In this document: positions 28,786 to 39,854 of the stretch, one piece after another
How positions within the stretch are numbered: the first letter of the stretch is position 1
Layout: every line of letters starts with the position of its first letter
NCBI RefSeq assembly: GCF_947172395.1
Contig: NC_069105.1
Coordinates: forward strand, 5,687,362-5,751,361
DNA length: 64,000 bases
Direction: 5' to 3'
Source: Bicyclus anynana
Taxonomy: Eukaryota; Arthropoda; Insecta; Lepidoptera; Nymphalidae
The notes under the pieces: generated by a model
Seen by the model: only the letters and a program-made list of their open reading frames with translations
Databases searched by the model: none
What the model was told of the DNA's origin: nothing
Position numbers and translations under genes: made by a program

Positions 28786-29265
28786 ACATATATCGGGGCA
28801 TTGACTATATTCCACTTCTGATGTCGGCGAAGTATACTAAATACTACTTCTGATAACTGAGAAGCCGTAGTCTAAGAGCAGGTTCTAAGTTTTATGTGTC
28901 AAGGATGGCAGGTACACAAAGTAACACTATCAATCATCACCGAATCGACTCTTAACTTACAACTACAGTTTTACCCTCTAAGTATATAAGATAGTATCGT
29001 ATGTAAAACAGGATTAACTATCGTATGGCTAGGAGTCAGCCACCAGCTGATGTCAGACTTGTAACTGATCCAGTTAACCAACACTCCCCATTCTCAGCTG
29101 GTGTTGGCTCTCAGCTAATTAATTAACAATGCAATGGTCTTACTTCTATTAACTCACTGAAGTTCGGAAACACTATCACTATTTTAACACTGCACCATTA
29201 CTATTTAACAAAAGGAAGACGAATATCCATGCCATATATTAGGAGCATGTGCTGACAAACTAAGA
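28786..29265. other. Intergenic DNA without recognised features
   Basis: No ORF or repeat was identified. An imperfect palindromic segment occurs around GAGTCAGCCACCAGCTGATG and TTCTCAGCTGGTGTTGGCTC (29031-29115). Confidence 0.45.
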
Positions 29266-29465
29266 GCGCGGGCACATGATGCGTTGGTGCGACTTGCAAC
29301 CACCGAGACGAGGCGGGGAGGGGTGAATGCGTTGCGACGTCGGAGCGGCACCGCTCAGTTGTCTATGCATCACAACATTACTTTATTAACAGACTGTCCA
29401 ACGCTGCTACGGCACCGTTGCGGCGCCGCACCGCTCGTGTGCCACCGCTCTTACAGCCTTCTTAA
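29266..29465. mobile_element. Possible MITE, GC-rich with imperfect inverted ends
   Basis: GAGCGCGGGCACATGATGCG near the left and GCCGCACCGCTCGTGTGCC near the right are imperfectly inverted in an otherwise AT-rich area. A 65-codon ORF inside is a chance reading. Confidence 0.4.
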
Positions 29466-29751
29466 AGTGAGGTATATCTGACTTCCACAGGCCTTAGTCC
29501 AATATTCGCGTCTAGTGTTAATTGGTTGGAATTGTTCAGTAATTGCTCGCTCGACGCTCGGTACGTCTTTAGCAGCCATTGTTTTATGCATTCATAATTA
29601 ACTTACAATTAAAGAATGAACTTTCTCGCTGCATTTCAAGTTCGCGTCTCGTTGAATAAGGGAACGATGATCTAGAAAGGTCGAAGAGTTATGTTCTCTA
29701 TTAATGGCCGAATCCATACCTACTAAATATATATAATAAATGCGTAAGTCT

Positions 29752-30075
29752 GTCTATAGCCTTATAGCCCAGTGGATATGACCTCTGCCTCCGATTCCGT
29801 AGAGTGTGCATTCGAATCCGGTTCGGGGCATGGACCTCCAACTTTTCAGCTGTGTGCCTTTTAATAAATTAAATATCACGTGTCTCAAACGGTGAAGGAA
29901 AAACTTCGTGACGAAACCTGCATACCAGAGAATTTTCTCAATTCTCTGCGTGTGTGAAGTTGCCAATCTGCATTGGGCCAGCGTGGTGGACTATTGGCCT
30001 AACCCCTCTCATTCCGAGAGGAGACTCGAGCTCAGCAGTGAGCTGAATATGGGTTGATAATGACGATTATGATGA
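29752..30075 (+). mobile_element. SINE family A, full length
   Basis: The head CTTATAGCCCAGTGGATATG, B-box TTCGAATCCGGTTCGGGGC and GATGATGA tail are all present. Confidence 0.85.
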
Positions 30076-30170
30076 TGAAGTCGGTCTATCTGTTACATTT
30101 TCACGGCTAAACTACTGAAAATTTGGATGAAATTTGCTATAGGTAAATGTGTTATGTTAAAGTATGGCTG

Positions 30171-30490
30171 CAGTCAAGTGGCACCTCGATTCTTTTTCTA
30201 CAATCGCAAACGCTTCGAAAATAGAGAAAGTTCCAGAGACGTGATAGCCCATTGGATATGACCTCTGAGTTCGATTCGATTGTTCGAAGAGCCGATGGAA
30301 GTTCGGGTCCCATGATGCTGGAATGGCGACCCCGCACTAGTAAGCACAGTGGTCGACCCCCCACCAGGTGGGCTCAAGCGAGTCGCAGAGATTCGCTGGA
30401 TGCAGGCGGCTCAGGATCGTGATGTTTGGAAGTCCCTACAAAAGGTATGTCCTGCAGTGGACATCCATCGGCTGATATTAGGATGATGAT
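30171..30490 (+). mobile_element. Composite: MITE P arm, SINE A head, RTE LINE 3' end
   Basis: Three joined pieces. 30171-30222 is one arm of MITE P (TTTCTACAATCGCAAACGCT). 30236-30272 is the SINE A head (GTGATAGCCCATTGGATATG) broken before its B box. 30275-30490 is the RTE LINE 3' end (GAAGAGCCGATGGAAGTTCG to GGACATCCATCGGCTGATAT). Confidence 0.7.
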
Positions 30491-30810
30491 GAGAATATTT
30501 TTATATCATCAAAAATTATATAGTTAATTGCGTATTATAAAAACTTTAATCTATGTTAAATGCGCAGTTAAAAAAGAGACAAGGTTATTTTATATTTTCC
30601 TCTCAAACAAGTTAGTGCTCATAAAGAAGGCTCTATTCCGCATTAAAGTTAGTTTTAATCCTCGGACAAGATAGGAAAATACGCCTGAAGAAATCTTATA
30701 CTTGCATTTTTATAAGAAGGTAATTTTTTTATACTACAATATTAATAATTGAAAAGTATGTTCATTAATACACAGTTATAGCAATATCTGATATTCTCTA
30801 TGTATAAAAA

Positions 30811-30970
30811 GTAGATTGTTATACAAGGGGCTAAAAAGACTCATTATTTACGAGGTATTTTTAGGGTAACACGTGGGGCTAAACCCATTATAAACTCGGT
30901 TACTATTTAGCGTAACCTAAAAATACCTCGTATATAATGGGTCTTTTTAGCCCCTTGTATAACAATCTAC
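30811..30970. repeat. Palindromic element, arms of about 60 bp
   Basis: GTAGATTGTTATACAAGGGG, then CTAAAAAGAC, at the left returns inverted as GTCTTTTTAGCCCCTTGTAT, then AACAATCTAC, at the right. Inner arms also pair (ACGAGGTATTTTTAGG and CCTAAAAATACCTCGT). No ORF is present; it is a foldback MITE. Confidence 0.8.
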
Positions 30971-31213
30971 TATTGTAATAACTATCTACAGTCCAGGGCG
31001 CATTTTTTGTTTCATATTCATTCGCGCGTGTTCTAAATCAGTGTAATCTTTCATCTCCTTTTTGGGGTTCTTTTGTATACTTTCGGTATGTTCGTCTGTC
31101 CGTCTGCATTTTAACTTAGACTAATAAAGCTAATAGAAAGCTCTAATTTAGCATAATCAATGTGCGCATGACGAAAACTATATAAAATAAAATTTTGATA
31201 TATATTACTATGA

Positions 31214-31412
31214 ACTAGCTGACGCCGAGCGGTTTCAACCGTTCCCTGTTCCCGTAAAAATACGGGGATAATGTATAAATGTATCTACCCTATAACCTTT
31301 CTCGATAAATAAGCTATCTAACACTGAAAGAATTTTTCAAATCCGACCAGTAGTTCCTGAGATTAGCGCGTTTAAGCAAACAAACAAACTCTTCAGCTTT
31401 ATAATATTAGTT
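31214..31412 (-). mobile_element. Helitron-like element, type 2, minus
   Basis: ACTAGCTGACGCCGAGCGGT at the left is the CTAGT terminus on the minus strand, and TCTTCAGCTTTATAATATTA marks the 5' end. Copies of the same type are at 33779-33978, 41877-42070, 49028-49207 and 54090-54288. Confidence 0.7.
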
Positions 31413-31761
31413 TAAATGTAAAGTGGGCACTCTGTTTCTTTTCATTCGTTTATCCTATGGCATGGAATGTACGATAAGATTTATAAAAAATGTTTTGGGT
31501 GTCTTAAAAACTATTTTTAGATATTTTGATCTGTTTGTAAAATATTATAGAGTGCTAATTTTTGTTAAGTTTCAGTGTCCCCCCTATATAAAAGTTTACG
31601 CAGCGGATGCAATGGAATTCCGTTTTTGCCATATTTTACATTTTCCTATTGGTCTTAGTATGATGTTATAATATAGCATAATAATTGGACTATTAAATAC
31701 ATAAAGTGTTTTAAAAACCTGTAGTTTTTACGAGTATATTAACGCGGTCAAACAAACAAAC
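31413..31761. other. Intergenic DNA with an 82-codon ORF of no recognised family
   Basis: The plus-strand ORF at 31423-31671 has no motif or splice context that argues for a gene. Confidence 0.4.
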
Positions 31762-31764
31762 TAA

Positions 31765-32070
31765 TTAGCCTTCGTCGTCATCAACCCATATTCGGCTCAC
31801 TGCTGAGCTCGAGTCTCCTCTCAGAATTAGAGGGATTAGGCCAATAGTCCACCACGCTGGCACAATGCGGATTGGCAGACTTCACACACGCAGATAATAA
31901 TTAGCAAAATTTTCTGATATGCAGGTTTCCTCACGTAGTTTTTCCTTCACCGTTTGAGACAAGTGATATTTAATTTCATAAAATGCACACAACTGAAAAG
32001 TTGGAGGTGCCCCGGATCGGATTCGAACCCACACCATCCGGAATCGGAGTCAGAGGTCATATCCACTGGG
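31765..32070 (-). mobile_element. SINE family A, minus, near full length
   Basis: It runs from TCATCAACCCATATTCGGCT to GAGGTCATATCCACTGGGAA, with tail at the left and tRNA head at the right. Confidence 0.85.
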
Positions 32071-32096
32071 AATGTTAAATTAGCCTTATAACAATA

Positions 32097-32414
32097 TTAT
32101 TGTGACTGTAGGTAAAAAGGAGGTAGGAGTATGGATAAACAGTTCCAAGTAATCACAAATATAACTCTAAGAACATGTTTCACGTTTCCACGTTTCCCGT
32201 CTACAATAAGTACGCACATTATACGAGTTGAAGATAAAACAGGTGAAAGTTTTCCATTATCTCTACATGCGTAAATAAAATTGTAATGTCTGTCTGTGAA
32301 TTCAAAATTATTCTCTATTTGCTCTCTGGTAATATAATTTAAGATTACTACAATAATAAAAATTAACATTACAACCTTACCGGCTCCTTGTAGATTTTGG
32401 GAATCTGAATTCAA
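32097..32414 (-). other. Open frame of 105 codons, unknown
   Basis: It includes a hydrophobic stretch VVMLIFIIVVILNYI near residues 13-27. No family is recognised, no splice partners are seen and SINEs surround it. It could be chance, since the region is AT-rich with few stops on this strand. Confidence 0.2.
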
Positions 32415-32689
32415 GTGCTGACTTCTATATTCAAATATATATATTATAGTATGAATCCATCACGATTTTAGAAAAACGGATTTGAGAAACGATGTTACCC
32501 ACTTGATTCGCGTTAGGAACAAAATAACTAACTTAACAATTATAAGTTTTTGACTTTACTCGTCATAATTATTAACACAAAATACTGACGTTTTAAAGTG
32601 CTTGTAAACCAGGCCTAGTGTACAAATCAATGAATTTTCACTTTATCTCTATTATCAAGTGTGTCATTTACTTGGTCTTTCAATTAATC

Positions 32690-32985
32690 ATTAACAACCC
32701 AAATTAAGTTCACCGTTGAGCACGAGCCTCCTCTCGGAATGAGAGGGTTTAGGCTAATAGTACACCACGCTGGACTAATACGGATTGGCAGACTTCACAC
32801 ACTTAGAGAAAATTTTCAGGAATGCAGGTTTTCTTACGATGTTTTTCTATCACTGTTTGAGACACAGCTATTTAATTTCTTAAAATGCACAACGATAGTT
32901 GGAGATACATGGCCCGGACTAGATTTGAATCTACGCCATCAAAATCGAAGTCAGAGATTATATCCACTATCTACTATCTATCCCG
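32690..32985 (-). mobile_element. SINE family A, minus, diverged
   Basis: It runs from AAGTTCACCGTTGAGCACGA to AGAGATTATATCCACTATCT. This is more diverged than other copies. Confidence 0.7.
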
Positions 32986-33014
32986 GCTCACAACTCTGTC
33001 CGTCAACAATAAAA

Positions 33015-33380
33015 CAATTTTTTTTCTTAACATGGTAGTCGTTGACCACAATTACTCCTAATGGCAAGTGATGTTGCAATCTAGGGCGGGATAACTAGTT
33101 AGAATAATGAAAATCCACAAATAAAATAATTTCGGTTTCTACCCGACACCGTACCGGAACGCTAAATCGCTTGATGTACGACTATTAAGAAAACTTCAAT
33201 CGGCCCTTAACCAAGTGACATTTCGATTTCTACGATCGCTAACGTTTCGAAAACTAGAAAAATGTATGGGAATGACATTTGCTATTGACAGATCACGTGA
33301 TCAAGATCTGTCATAGGGAGCTAGGGGGGGTTGGATCTCTTGTAAATTCACCGCGCATACTTCGCCACGGAGGCCGTCAA
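33015..33380 (-). mobile_element. SINE family B, minus, with MITE P inside
   Basis: The tail and body (GACACCGTACCGGAACGCTA) are broken by MITE P sequence at 33212-33316 (TTCTACGATCGCTAACGTTT to GATCACGTGATCAAGATCTG). Head CGCCACGGAGGCCGTC then follows at 33363-33378. Confidence 0.7.
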
Positions 33381-33778
33381 ACATTCTCACAATGAGTGTG
33401 AAGCCGGGTGTACAGCTAGTATAGCAAACGAACAGACAGCAACAGGCGTGACAAGAGCACACATTACTCTTACGCCTCGCGGGGCCGACGTGTGAGAGGA
33501 GGCGTCACATTAGCGTGATTTACATCTCGTTCACGGCAAACTACTCACAACAGAGTCCCATATATCAACATCATTATTTTGATTGTCAACTACTTTGTTG
33601 TGCTCTAGGAGCTTATACGAGGAAGTATTACTATTTATTTCTGCTGCCAAATATGTTCCAGTCTGAAAAGTATATTTTCTGGTGTATCGTTCTCACGACA
33701 AACTACTTATAGTCTATAACCGTATTACAAACGACCTTCACCCATCTGTTTATTGGATGAAAAGTGTTTTATATTTAA
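33381..33778. other. Intergenic DNA without recognised features
   Basis: No repeat match was found. The 65-codon ORF at 33515 has no recognised similarity. Confidence 0.4.
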
Positions 33779-33978
33779 CTAGCTGACGCTGCGCGGTTTC
33801 ACCCGCATGGTTCTCGTTCCCGTAGGAATACGGGGATAAAATAGCCTATAGCCTTCCTCGATACATGGGCTATCTAACACTGAAAGAATTTTTCAAATCA
33901 GACCCGTAGTTACCGATATTAGCGCGTTCAATCAAACAAACAAACAAACAAACTCTTCAGCTTTATAATATTAGTATA
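33779..33978 (-). mobile_element. Helitron-like element, type 2, minus
   Basis: CTAGCTGACGCTGCGCGGTT, TCGTTCCCGTAGGAATACGG and TCTTCAGCTTTATAATATTA, complete in order. Confidence 0.75.
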
Positions 33979-33979
33979 G

Positions 33980-34165
33980 ATGAGAGGGGTTAGGCCAATA
34001 GTCCACCACGCCGGCCCAAAGCGGATTGGCAGACTTCACACACGCAGAGAATTAAGAAATTCTCTGGTGTGCAGGTTTACTCGCGATGTTTTCCTTCACA
34101 GTTTAAGACACGTGATATTTAAATTCTTAAAATGCACACAGCTGAAAAGTTGGAGGTGCATGCCC
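33980..34165 (-). mobile_element. SINE family A, minus, partial
   Basis: It begins inside the 3' region (GAGAGGGGTTAGGCCAATAG) directly at the Helitron-like edge and stops before the tRNA head at GTTGGAGGTGCATGCC. The Helitron-like element probably inserted into an existing SINE. Confidence 0.7.
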
Positions 34166-34561
34166 CTACTAAAAACTATCATTAATTATAGTTAATGATA
34201 ATTATAATAATTATAATAGGTTTCCAAGAAAACATTTTACTATCTACTCGCTATATATATTTTAACGTACAAATTTGGTAAGTATAAAATATTTTTCATC
34301 CATTAAAAAATCGTTTCTAATACGGATCTTTTACTAAAGATTGTGGTTACGTCTTTGATTGTGTGATTGATATGATTGTGGTACTGGCTCTACTGAACCG
34401 ATTTTGAAAATTATTTTACCTTTAGAAAGCTACGTTATTGATCAATCAGGTTGACGGACACAGTGCGGTTCTTTGTAAGACGTGTGCTTGCATTTTCTGC
34501 AAAGTGATTTCTTGTTAAGGCGTCGGTTTACCATTTAGCATCACTATACCAGTGAGTCACT

Positions 34562-34745
34562 CATCATCATCATCATTATCAACCCATATTCGGCTCACTG
34601 CTGAGCTCGAGTCTCCTCTCAGAATGAGAGGGGTTAGGCCAATATAGTCCACCAAGCTGGTCCAATGCGGATTGGCAGATTTTACACACGCAGAGAATTC
34701 AGAAAATTCTCTGGTATGCAGGTTTCCTCACGATGTTTTTCTTGC
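34562..34745 (-). mobile_element. SINE family A, minus, 3' part only
   Basis: It runs from ATCATCATCATTATCAACCC to TTTCCTCACGATGTTTTTCT. The tRNA-derived part is absent. Confidence 0.75.
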
Positions 34746-34944
34746 CTATCACGAGAGTTTATAGTTTTCTTTATTTTTCCAATAAGTAAAGTTAAAAAAC
34801 TGTAACAATATTAGTATCGGTCTGGTTGGCAGTTAAACTGATTAGGATCCCGGCTGAACCCTGCGAGCATTTTACAGTTTTGTTTTCCTATATTCCTTAA
34901 TAGAATTCCGTATACAGAAGGCAAAAAAGGACTATATTACTAAA

Positions 34945-35290
34945 ACTCCAATATCGGCCGTCTGTAACCAGGTTGTACCAAGACTCCGTGCCACGAAACA
35001 AGTCCGTACACGCGGCGCTAAGGTCTTAGTGGCGCTCATTGTATAAGTTGGAGCGCGCTTACCTAGAAGATGTCTATTTACTCGTGCTTTGAAGGTGTTT
35101 AATTGTAAGTCCATATCTCGTCTCTTCGAACTATGTGCCCCACCCATTGTCACTTTAGCTTCGTGAATCATTGAGGTATGTCGGTGGTTCTAAGAGCCTA
35201 TGGACTTTAAGATCCTAAGGTGCTGGATTGGCGACCCCCCAATAGAAAACGCAGTGTTGGTCGACCCCGCCGAAGTGCAGTGTTGGTCAC
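34945..35290 (-). mobile_element. LINE C-terminal fragment joined to RTE 3' pieces
   Basis: The minus frame gives DLQLNTFKARVNRHLLGKRA and PT at 35030-35115, matching 23640-23910. 35116-35165 and 35190-35285 are RTE LINE 3' pieces (CTCTTCGAACTATGTGCCCC; AACGCAGTGTTGGTCGACCC). This is a patchwork of dead elements. Confidence 0.5.
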
Positions 35291-35434
35291 CAGAATCAAA
35301 ACTTTTTGTTAATTTTTGATTAAGTTAATCAAGAAATAACCTAAATTCCTTATTCTGGTTGCTAACTGAGTTACCAGAAAATAAAAATTTCTGAGCGTCA
35401 AATGCAGTTAGTTACAACTTTTGGTAAACTACCC

Positions 35435-35585
35435 TCCTTTCACGCTAAATCGCTTGTGGGTACGTCTTTGTCGGTAGGGTGGTAACTAGCCACGGCTAAA
35501 ACCTCCCATCAGTCTAACTTGGACCAATTAAGAAAACCTCAATCAACCCTGCTGGGATCGAACCCAGGACCTCCATCTGGTAATA
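35435..35585 (-). mobile_element. SINE family B fragment, minus
   Basis: CGCTAAATCGCTTGTGGGTA through GGGATCGAACCCAGGACCTC, i.e. middle and B box; both ends are lost. Confidence 0.65.
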
Positions 35586-35892
35586 ACTCAGTTAGCTACC
35601 AGAATCAAGAATTTTTGTAAATAAAAAAATTATCGTCTCATCGAGATAAAGCTACCCACGAAAAATTTAACTTGATAGTAATCTGTTGTAAAAAATATTC
35701 TACTGATCTCGGACTATTACATACGTTTCGAAAGAAAGGTTTACAATGAAAACCTGTGTCTTGATTTGAGCCGTGCAATAATAAAATGGACCTTTAAGCC
35801 GAATCCAAACCAGCCTTGCAGACCTATGGATTTGGCATTTGTGACGCCAACAATAAGTATTGATTCATTAGGATTGCTTACTAAAGTACTTG

Positions 35893-36172
35893 AGAGCCGT
35901 AATAACCCAGTGGATATGACCTCTGCCTCCGATTCCGGAGGGTGTGGGTTCGAATCCGGTCCGGGGCATGCACCTCCAACTTTTCAGTTGTGTGCATTTT
36001 AAGAAATTAAATATCAAACGGTAAAGAAAAAAATCGTGAGGAAACCTGCATACCAGAGAACTATCTTAATTCTCTGCGTGTGTGAATTCTGCCAATCCGC
36101 ATTGTGCCAGCGTGGTGGACTATTGGCCTTACCCCTCTCATTCTGAGAGGAGACTCGAGCTTAGCAGTATTA
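35893..36172 (+). mobile_element. SINE family A, near full length
   Basis: The head GAGCCGTAATAACCCAGTGG and B-box GGTTCGAATCCGGTCC are present, and it runs to GACTCGAGCTTAGCAGTAT. The GATGAT tail is missing. Confidence 0.85.
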
Positions 36173-36244
36173 TAGGACTCAAAAGTGATTACAAAAATAA
36201 GAAAACTAATGTCGAACAAAGGTTATGATTCACAACATTTGTCA

Positions 36245-37675
36245 GGACACCTTTATTTTATTTTTTATTTTTATTTTATTTATTTGGGATCGAAAACAGT
36301 TGTGTACAATAATATATATATTACAAAACTTAAAGTAAATTTAAAAACAAATAGTTTGCATACACAACCCACATCTCTATCCACGAGTAATTATACAAAA
36401 TGTAGATGGGGCTGATAAAAATGATATTCAAATTAAATTATCTAACAAATTTTAAAGATTTTAAAAAAGATTTTATACAAAGAAAAGAAAATAATGAAAT
36501 AAAAAAAAACAAAAAAAGAAATGACACAAGTACAATAAAAATTAAAATATATAAATAAATAGCAAAATTATTAATCGCTTTTAAGTGTACCGATGACCAA
36601 CTTTTTAAAAGTACCTACTCGACTGGCAAAAATGTCTATGTTTTTGAAGTGCTTATTATACGTCTGTGTCATTCTTACTATTGGTGACCGTTTACCTGCA
36701 TTTGTGCGGCACCTAGTAGTTGCAAACAGTCGATGTTCGCGACCACTACGTGCACGCATTTTATATGGCACACTATAGCAGAGTTTACGCGTTAAAGCTG
36801 TACAATCATATTTATTGTGACACAGATCGTATAAAAGCATGACTTCCAACTGCTTACGTCTTGATTTTAAGTCGAGCAGTTTATATCTTTTTAAAAGTTG
36901 GTCATAGGATAAGCGGTTTCTCGTACATTTGTAGTGCATAGTCCTTAAGAATTTTTTCTGAACAGTTTCAAGGCTCTTAACATATTTTTCATAATGAGGG
37001 TTCCAAATAGCAACAGCATATTCTAGTTGTGAACGAACTAGTGTTTTGTACAGATGAACATATGTTGATGCTTTCTTGAAATTATTGCTTGCTCTCATTA
37101 CAAATCCGTACATTTTATATGATTTATTTATAATGTTTTCAATATGTATGTCCAAGTGTAGTTTACAGTCTAATGTAACTCCAAGATCTTTGATAGTATT
37201 AACTTTTTCGAGACTAACACCACAGAGCGAATAGTTAAAGTTACTTACAAATTTTTTCTTCGTAAAAGTGATATATTTACATTTATTTAGGCTTAAACTA
37301 AGTTTATTTATCAAACAATATTCTGTAAATCTATCTAAGTCAGCTTGAAGGTTGTGATGATCATCCGGCGTTTCGATAGTTTTAAATATTTTAAGGTCAT
37401 CGGCGTATAGTAGAATGTTACTATGGACAAAGCATTTATAAATGTCATTGATAAAAATGATAAATAATAGAGGTCCTAGGATAGAACCTTGTGGAACACC
37501 GGACGTAATCACAACTATGTCTGATTCATAACCGTTAATAACCACTTTCTGAGTACGGTTTGTTATATACGATTTAAACCATCTCCATAAATTACCACGT
37601 ATACCGTTATAAGCTAGTTTTACAAGCAACATTTTGTGATCTACCCTATCAATAACCTTAATTAACAAATCAAAC
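36245..37675 (-). mobile_element. 5'-truncated non-LTR retrotransposon (Jockey/CR1-like)
   Basis: The minus strand holds an open RT domain (next entry), then about 320 bp of 3' UTR ending in an AATAAA-rich tail near 36248-36285. Upstream of about 37675 the similarity to LINE proteins stops abruptly, so the 5' half is missing. No clear target duplication is seen. Confidence 0.8.
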
Positions 37676-37830
37676 TGTAACCAAAATAAGACCCTAGAAT
37701 GGCAGAAAATGATCTTGAGTGAAGTCACGCACTTGTGAACGATGTGTGTAGGGTCAAAGGATCTTTTGACAGTATACAAACACTCCCCTTTTCCACTCAA
37801 GTCACTCTCCCCGCCTATCCCAAGTAACAC
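36571..37830 (-). CDS. Reverse transcriptase of the truncated LINE (5' end of the frame is not element-derived)
   Basis: The frame is open for 419 codons. From about residue 53 it reads IDRVDHKMLLVKLAYNGIRG, then the RT block SGVPQGSILGPLLFIIFIND, the catalytic YADD, LNKCKYITF, LGVTLD and QLEYAVAIWNPHY. It ends with a C-terminal tail typical of Jockey/CR1-like LINEs. The endonuclease and first RT blocks are missing, so it cannot be active. The first 50 or so codons (MLLGIGGESDLSGKGECLY and following) have no LINE character and are probably flanking DNA read by chance. The intact frame suggests a recent insertion. Confidence 0.85.
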   Translation of the reverse strand: MLLGIGGESDLSGKGECLYTVKRSFDPTHIVHKCVTSLKIIFCHSRVLFWLQFDLLIKVIDRVDHKMLLVKLAYNGIRGNLWRWFKSYITNRTQKVVINGYESDIVVITSGVPQGSILGPLLFIIFINDIYKCFVHSNILLYADDLKIFKTIETPDDHHNLQADLDRFTEYCLINKLSLSLNKCKYITFTKKKFVSNFNYSLCGVSLEKVNTIKDLGVTLDCKLHLDIHIENIINKSYKMYGFVMRASNNFKKASTYVHLYKTLVRSQLEYAVAIWNPHYEKYVKSLETVQKKFLRTMHYKCTRNRLSYDQLLKRYKLLDLKSRRKQLEVMLLYDLCHNKYDCTALTRKLCYSVPYKMRARSGREHRLFATTRCRTNAGKRSPIVRMTQTYNKHFKNIDIFASRVGTFKKLVIGTLKSD

Positions 37831-37849
37831 ATAAAGAATTACATAACAA

Positions 37850-38025
37850 GAGATGTGGACGGCTCGAACGCCACGAGCACACTGAAGCCAACACGAGATC
37901 GAGCGACGTCATATCCGTCACAGACTACTATTTCCTACACTATTTATTAAAAACATGTAAATTTAAAAGTGGTCAACGCGGCGATAACAGCAGTGAGCCG
38001 AATATGGGTTGATGACGACTAAAGT
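37850..38025. other. Short intergenic piece ending in a SINE A tail
   Basis: CAGCAGTGAGCCGAATATGG, then GTTGATGACGAC, at 37988-38020 is the 3' tail of family A. The rest is unmatched. Confidence 0.5.
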
Positions 38026-38382
38026 ACTCGTCAATCAATTACGCACAATTTTAAAACGGTTCGCCACAACATTGAGGGTTTCACGAAAATTTAATAGCAC
38101 TTCGGTGAAGCGGTCCACTCGGTATTCATTAGCTAATAGCTTTGAGGAAATTAGCGATATGTACTCGTGTTATTGACGCCATTTGTCATGCCATTATATG
38201 GACTCAACATCGTATATACGTATATATTCGTCTGCTTAAACGAGTAGCTGTTCTATTATCGGAAAACTTTAACTTTTCTCTCTCGTACTTTTTTTTGTCT
38301 GTAAGTGTAGTTATTTGTATGTATAATATATATTTTAGAATTTAAACTATCGTGAGTGTTATTCATATTAATTGATTATGGA

Positions 38383-38482
38383 ACACGGCTAAAACTCACA
38401 TGACTAAGGGCCCCGTATGGGTTCGAAACTAGTCGGGCATACTCCGACCTAATATCACGTGAGTTTAGCCGTGTTTCATATA
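38383..38482. mobile_element. Small TIR repeat with AACACGGCTAAA ends
   Basis: GAACACGGCTAAAACTCAC is inverted as GTGAGTTTAGCCGTGTTTC, with CCCCGTATGGGTTCGAAACT inside. The interior and one end recur at 61303-61375. Confidence 0.6.
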
Positions 38483-38699
38483 CTAATAATATATATTGTT
38501 GTCTCTCATTTATTTATATGTATTTTTTTCATTTTTAACAATATTAATAATATATATTATTTTTAGGTACCCACCACTTACAGATTAATTAATGTCCTAA
38601 TGTTTTCCTCATAAGCTTGCCTGGGGAGACGCTACGTATTATATTTGATGGACGTGCCAATGCATAAGTTTAAGCAATGTATTAAATCATTTACTTAGT

Positions 38700-39015
38700 C
38701 GAGGTTATTATACCATTAAATATAAATAAATAAATAAATATACTTAAACAATACACATCACTATCTAGACCCAAAGTAAGCATACAGAGTAGCTTGTGTT
38801 ATGGGTGCTAAGATAGTTGATATTATATAATTAATATACAATTATATACTACATATATGTGTGTATTTATACATTATACTTATATAATGTATAAATACAC
38901 ACAGACACTGGAAAACACCTACGCTCATCACACAAATATTTTCCAGTTGTGGGAATCGAACCCACGACCGACGATGCAGAAAGCAGGGTCACTACCCACT
39001 GCGCCACGCAGCCGT
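38700..39015 (-). mobile_element. SINE family D (tRNA-derived)
   Basis: The minus strand gives the A-box-like GCGTGGCGCAGTGGGTAGTG and the B-box GGTTCGATTCCCACAACTGG, then a body with GTGTATTTATACATTATA and a TTTA-type tail (as TAAATAAATAAATA at 38725-38738). The body contains an additional perfect hairpin near 38858-38904. Confidence 0.7.
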
Positions 39016-39016
39016 C

Positions 39017-39305
39017 GTTGAGTTCCTTAATGATAAAGGTACTTGGAGGCCATTGGATCAGCTTCCACCTTCACACAGGAAGTAAAACTATAAGAAATTG
39101 TAATGTTGTCATCAATTGTAAATTACAATGTTGTATGATTTTTTAAAAAAGAGCAACTGTAGAGTTTCTTGCCGGTTTCTTCTCAGCAGAACCTGCCTTC
39201 CGAACCGGTGGTTAAATCTTTACAAATACTCAACTGACGTATTAAAAGTGCTTGTAAACTGAGCCGACTTGATGTAAATGAATTTATTTAAGTTTTTTAT
39301 TATTA
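39017..39305 (+). mobile_element. LINE 3'-end family, plus
   Basis: It runs from GAGTTCCTTAATGATAAAGG to AACTGAGCCGACTTGATGTA. It starts directly at the edge of SINE D, suggesting insertion next to it. Confidence 0.75.
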
Positions 39306-39850
39306 GCAAACAAACCGCCCACCAACTCATATTGAAGCAGCGTGGTGGGTCTAAGCCCCATATGCCATCTCCTATAAAGAGGCCTGGCCCTGTATAAGCT
39401 TCTAATGATGATGCTGAACAAACAAAACTTATAATCTTATCTCTTTATAACAGTAGTTTACGAGTAGATGTAGGATATGTTCTTTCATAGATAAAGCATG
39501 CAGACAAAGTCACGGGCAACAGCCAGTGATTAACAAAATACTGCAAAATAAATATTTCCTTTATTTTGGGACAAAGTACCAAATGAAATTACGGCCATGT
39601 CTCTCAAAAAGTTCAAGGATTTTGTTCGGAGTATGATAAAGGATAAAATACCCGATAAAAAGGCTTTTTCTAAACCTAATTATTAAAACTGACTTCCAAA
39701 GTTAGGAATAAGTTTAAATATAAGTTTTACTTTAAAAAAAAACGGTATTTTTGGTTTTACTCAAGCGAGCGAGCAAAAGAAGCAAGTTCGTTTATTCGTT
39801 CGTTTGTTTATTCGTTTAGAATGTTAAGATTAAGAAGATGTAAGGTTTGG
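39306..39850. other. Intergenic DNA without recognised features
   Basis: AT-rich. TTTGGGACAAAGTACCAAAT, then GTTCAAGGATTTTGTTCGGA, near 39570-39630 may be part of a LINE C-terminus but is too short to call. Confidence 0.4.
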
Positions 39851-39854
39851 AAGA

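Noticed and set aside
36593..36778. 61-codon plus-strand ORF
   Set aside because: Antisense of the LINE reverse transcriptase frame.
38940..39013. True tRNA gene on the minus strand
   Set aside because: The tRNA-like sequence is continuous with a SINE body and TTTA-type tail.
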